Part shown: piece by piece, positions 29,585 to 31,487 of the stretch
How the letters are laid out: every line of letters begins with the position of its first letter
Position numbering within the stretch: the stretch's first letter is position 1
Source of the DNA: a virus
DNA length: 31,487 bases
IMG/VR virus record: IMGVR_UViG_3300042335_000092
Location: 1 to 31,487 of that record
Reading direction: 5' to 3' (one strand)
Notes under the pieces: generated by a model
Databases searched by the model: none
What the model saw: the letters and a program-made list of their open reading frames with translations, nothing else
Told to the model about the DNA's origin: nothing
Made by a program: the position numbers and the translations under genes

Positions 29585-29729
29585 TAGCTACATTCTGCGT
29601 TAAATCTGTAAAACATCAACAATTATTTACATTCCCTCTTATCTATTATGTTAGCTTTACACGTTTTGCGAAGCCGATTCTCCTACGTACAAAGTGATTT
29701 TTGACGTGAAAAAACGACTTCGCTGATTT
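29585..29729. promoter_or_regulatory. Spacer upstream of the replication gene with inverted repeat
   Basis: It contains GCGAAGCCG (29668-29676) and CGACTTCGC (29715-29723), complementary apart from one G-U pair, 38 bases apart, with A/T-rich sequence around it. ATTATG (29645-29650), read on the minus strand as CATAAT, could be a -10 box, but no matching -35 was found. Position next to an initiator gene makes an origin or operator conceivable; not proven. Confidence 0.35.
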
Positions 29730-29987
29730 TTACATGTTAAGTTTATTTGGTTTATGCTTGTGGCAGGTCCAACGATATTTATGTTCTTTGCACGGCGATC
29801 CACAGTCTGCCTCTTGATAGCATCCAGGCTCATCACAGAGCATGATAAAGCAGTCGATAGATTTGCAATCTGGACATCCGTAGCATTTCGCCGCACGCTC
29901 AAATGGATGATCTGCTTCAAGCCTCTCATTTCTGAGAAACTTGTGGTAGCACTCTTTGCATTGCAGTTTTTCTGTTTCCAGAATCAT
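29730..29987 (-). CDS. Cys-rich zinc-binding protein
   Basis: This encodes 85 residues from ATG 29987, in an ATGA overlap with the upstream gene; a GTG seven codons earlier is less likely. There are about 12 Cys: LQCKECYHKF (Cys 10, 13), AAKCYGCPDC (35-41), CDEPGCYQEADCGSPC (51-66) and WTCHKHKP near the end. This can hold two or three zinc ions in treble-clef or ribbon units. No named family. Likely contacts DNA, RNA or protein. Confidence 0.65.
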   Translation of the reverse strand: MILETEKLQCKECYHKFLRNERLEADHPFERAAKCYGCPDCKSIDCFIMLCDEPGCYQEADCGSPCKEHKYRWTCHKHKPNKLNM

Positions 29988-30280
29988 TTCTTCAACCTCC
30001 CAGCGCACTCGGCATATCCTATGATGTCAACCAGGGTGTCTCGCTTTTTGCTCGTCTTGGCTCGGCTGACTTTCAGAAGAATCATCATCTGTGCCACATC
30101 CCAAGGCTCAATGGTAGAGCCTGTGTAGGCGCTCCACAGATTTGCAATGCGAGCAAAAGATTCGTTCGCATCGCCGTAGTCAGATTGACGTTCTCCAGCG
30201 ACGATTGCTGCGGCCTCCTCGGAGATGGATTGCTGTGAATCTGGAGTCGCAGCGTCTGTTTCAGGTGTTGGTGTATTCAT
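29984..30280 (-). CDS. DUF6378-like phage protein
   Basis: This encodes 98 residues from ATG 30280, overlapping the upstream TGA (ATGA); the longer frame to 30397 is shadow. After a Thr/Pro-rich start, IVAGERQSDYGDANESFARI, NLWSAYTGSTIEPWDVAQMM and KVSRAKTSKKRDTLVDIIGY follow the well-known E-R-Q-x-x-Y-G ... D-V-A-x-M-M ... D-I-x-G-Y pattern of DUF6378, common in siphoviruses and podoviruses. The fold is all helical; function unknown. Confidence 0.85.
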   Translation of the reverse strand: MNTPTPETDAATPDSQQSISEEAAAIVAGERQSDYGDANESFARIANLWSAYTGSTIEPWDVAQMMILLKVSRAKTSKKRDTLVDIIGYAECAGRLKK

Positions 30281-30495
30281 AATTGTTTCTTGGAGCCAAT
30301 CTTCCTTCCCTTGGGTAAGCAGCCACAGGACTGCACACTTCCAGAGGTGAGATTTTGGTAATATACTTCGGTCTTGTTGCCGCACTCGCATTGGCACAGC
30401 CAGCGGCTATTGCCGTGGGTGTTGCGAGATACGAGTTCGACAACGATCAAGCTGCCGAAGGTTTCGTTGATAAGTGATTTTGGTGAGCGTCCCAT
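30277..30495 (-). CDS. Small zinc-finger protein of the AP2/HNH-associated type
   Basis: This encodes 72 residues. The pattern TFGSLIVVELVSRN, then RWLCQCECGNKTEVYYQNL, then SVQSCGCLPKGRKIG is the domain often found in front of phage AP2 or HNH DNA-binding/endonuclease domains and also alone. Five Cys (C-x-C-x-C-G and S-C-G-C) would bind one zinc; the Lys/Arg-rich end suggests DNA contact. No AP2 or HNH domain follows, so this is the stand-alone form. ATGA and TAATG overlaps link it to its neighbours. Confidence 0.7.
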   Translation of the reverse strand: MGRSPKSLINETFGSLIVVELVSRNTHGNSRWLCQCECGNKTEVYYQNLTSGSVQSCGCLPKGRKIGSKKQL

Positions 30496-30731
30496 TAAGG
30501 TGTTAGGTTTGGATGATTGTTGTCTGGCTCAATGAGGAACTCGCACTCGAAAGCGATAATCGCAGGCGGATGGATAAACGATATTAGCATCATATCTCCA
30601 CGTGGAGCAGTGCGGCGTAAACACGTCTCACAGCCTTCGCGCCAGTCCCAACTGCCGTTTTCATCGAATCCTACACCATCACATCGGGCCACATCATTAG
30701 GAAGCCGAATCAAGTCGCTGTTGGCCTTCAT
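30495..30731 (-). CDS. Small hypothetical protein (78 aa)
   Basis: This is not recognised. The core contains RCDGVGFDENGSWDWREGCE, CLRRTAPRG and a hydrophobic strand pair (MLISFIHPPAIIAFECEFLI). Three Cys and a C-x-x-C (CETC) suggest metal binding. The TAATG overlap with the next gene supports it being translated. Confidence 0.55.
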   Translation of the reverse strand: MKANSDLIRLPNDVARCDGVGFDENGSWDWREGCETCLRRTAPRGDMMLISFIHPPAIIAFECEFLIEPDNNHPNLTP

Positions 30732-30755
30732 TTCAGGTTATTCATTTCTATTACC

Positions 30756-31388
30756 TCAATAAGCCCATTTAGCATCGCCAAGGATTTCGTCCGAGTCAGA
30801 CCACCATTCATCCCATTGGCTATTTGTTGCAACGCTCCAGGGCGGAATGGTTGCGGCTGCATCTTTACCAGTCAATGAAACTGGCATCCACTTGATTCGG
30901 TTATTTGGATAGATTGCGATCTGCCCATTGCTGAGCTTGATGACGTTGCCCTCCTTGTGCTCCTCAAGCAACTCGGAGTCACCCACGTCCAAGAGGCCAG
31001 ATGATTGTCCTTCTGGCAGGTGGTCAATCGTGAACCAGTAGTGGCCTCCTATTGGAGGATTACCTTTGCCAAGGTTAACCAAAACTGGCACGTCGCTTAA
31101 CTGATCCTTGCGCCAAAGCTCAATGGAACCAGACAGGCATTCCCACATCTGAACTTTATGTAGCGGAAGAGGCTTGTGATCATCTTCCGGCTCATACCAA
31201 TAGACGCACTGCGGCGGAATCTTATCGAAGCATGCAGCGTATTTCTCCACCCATGCCTGGAAGCAGAATGGACGGTTACGCATCGCTCGAACTGAGACGA
31301 GCCAAGCTAGTTCAAATTCGTTATCTGGACCACCGAAGGCGTCACAGCGGATGTATATTTTTGTTTTGGGGAGGTTTATGTTTCTCAT
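30756..31388 (-). CDS. Hypothetical protein (210 aa)
   Basis: This is not recognised. It is Trp-rich (about nine Trp), with beta strands YIRCDAFGG, FELAWLVSVRAMR, HYWFTIDHLPEG and VIKLSNGQIAIYPNNRIKWM, suggesting a small beta-rich domain, and no membrane segment. The leader GGTAAAATATG is the A/T-rich type seen at other gene heads. Start ATG 31388; it lies just downstream of the partial gene at the right edge. Confidence 0.65.
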   Translation of the reverse strand: MRNINLPKTKIYIRCDAFGGPDNEFELAWLVSVRAMRNRPFCFQAWVEKYAACFDKIPPQCVYWYEPEDDHKPLPLHKVQMWECLSGSIELWRKDQLSDVPVLVNLGKGNPPIGGHYWFTIDHLPEGQSSGLLDVGDSELLEEHKEGNVIKLSNGQIAIYPNNRIKWMPVSLTGKDAAATIPPWSVATNSQWDEWWSDSDEILGDAKWAY

Positions 31389-31391
31389 ATT

Positions 31392-31487
31392 TTACCAGAG
31401 GTTGAGGGTTTTGCCGATTGCTTCGGCGCGTTGGGCTGCGGTGGCGTGCAAAATATTAAAGCAGGCATCATTGCTGAGTGGTTTCCA
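31392..31487 (-). CDS. C-terminal end of a hypothetical gene cut by the right edge
   Basis: The last 31 residues are open in one minus-strand frame from the edge to TAA 31392-31394: WKPLSNDACFNILHATAAQR followed by AEAIGKTLNLW. A short phage-type helix with conserved W-x-P-L start is plausible, but nothing more can be said from this part. Confidence 0.5.
   Translation of the reverse strand, partial: WKPLSNDACFNILHATAAQRAEAIGKTLNLW

Overview
This window is part of the genome of a tailed double-stranded DNA bacteriophage, or of a prophage or metagenomic contig derived from one. The evidence is a complete large terminase, portal protein, scaffold-like protein, major capsid protein, a long run of tail/fibre genes and a CHAP endolysin, all packed on one strand with 1-8 base overlaps. 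No tape-measure, tail-tube or contractile-sheath gene is visible, so a short-tailed (podovirus-like) particle is the simplest reading, but the window is cut at both ends. The host cannot be named. Most start codons lack a clear Shine-Dalgarno sequence and instead have an A/T-rich leader ending in TATG, as in phages of hosts that do not rely on Shine-Dalgarno initiation.

Almost everything is on the minus strand and is read from the right edge to the left. From 31.5 to 28.4 kb lie small accessory or early genes: a DUF6378-like protein, Cys-rich zinc-binding proteins and a replisome-organiser-like replication protein. From 28.3 to 27.0 kb are small basic proteins (one DUF5872-like) and a tiny membrane peptide. 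From 27.0 to 23.6 kb is a modification cassette: a SAM methyltransferase, a two-domain glycosyltransferase and a second glycosyltransferase. From 23.6 to 16.9 kb is the head module: portal, small protein, scaffold, a free-standing HNH endonuclease, a small basic protein and the major capsid protein, closed by a hairpin terminator. From 16.9 to 10.9 kb are tail and receptor-binding proteins: a repeat-containing fibre, a LamG-like lectin, and an arabinofuranosidase-B-like protein. From 10.9 to 5.8 kb are lysis-type and enzyme genes: a membrane protein, two papain-like-fold candidates, a lipoprotein, two tiny membrane peptides, a metallophosphoesterase interrupted by an intein, an HExxH mini-peptidase and the CHAP endolysin. 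Terminase (5.3-3.5 kb) follows. A further structural operon (2.3-0.2 kb) ends in a Ser-Pro-repeat protein and the start of a TylF-like methyltransferase cut by the left edge.

Three small plus-strand islands interrupt this layout: 2.7-3.5 kb (small proteins and a Cro/CI-type regulator with an operator-like promoter), 5.3-5.8 kb (two small proteins) and 19.5-19.8 kb (one small protein). They are the likeliest places for regulation or host-interaction functions.

Several genes shorter than 60 codons were found by reading frames by hand: three single-helix membrane peptides of 31-33 residues, small basic proteins of 39 and 54 residues, a 58-residue and a 31-residue plus-strand protein, and partial genes at both edges. 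No stop codon in the annotated set is TAG. No tRNA, rRNA, CRISPR array, insertion sequence or integrase was recognised.
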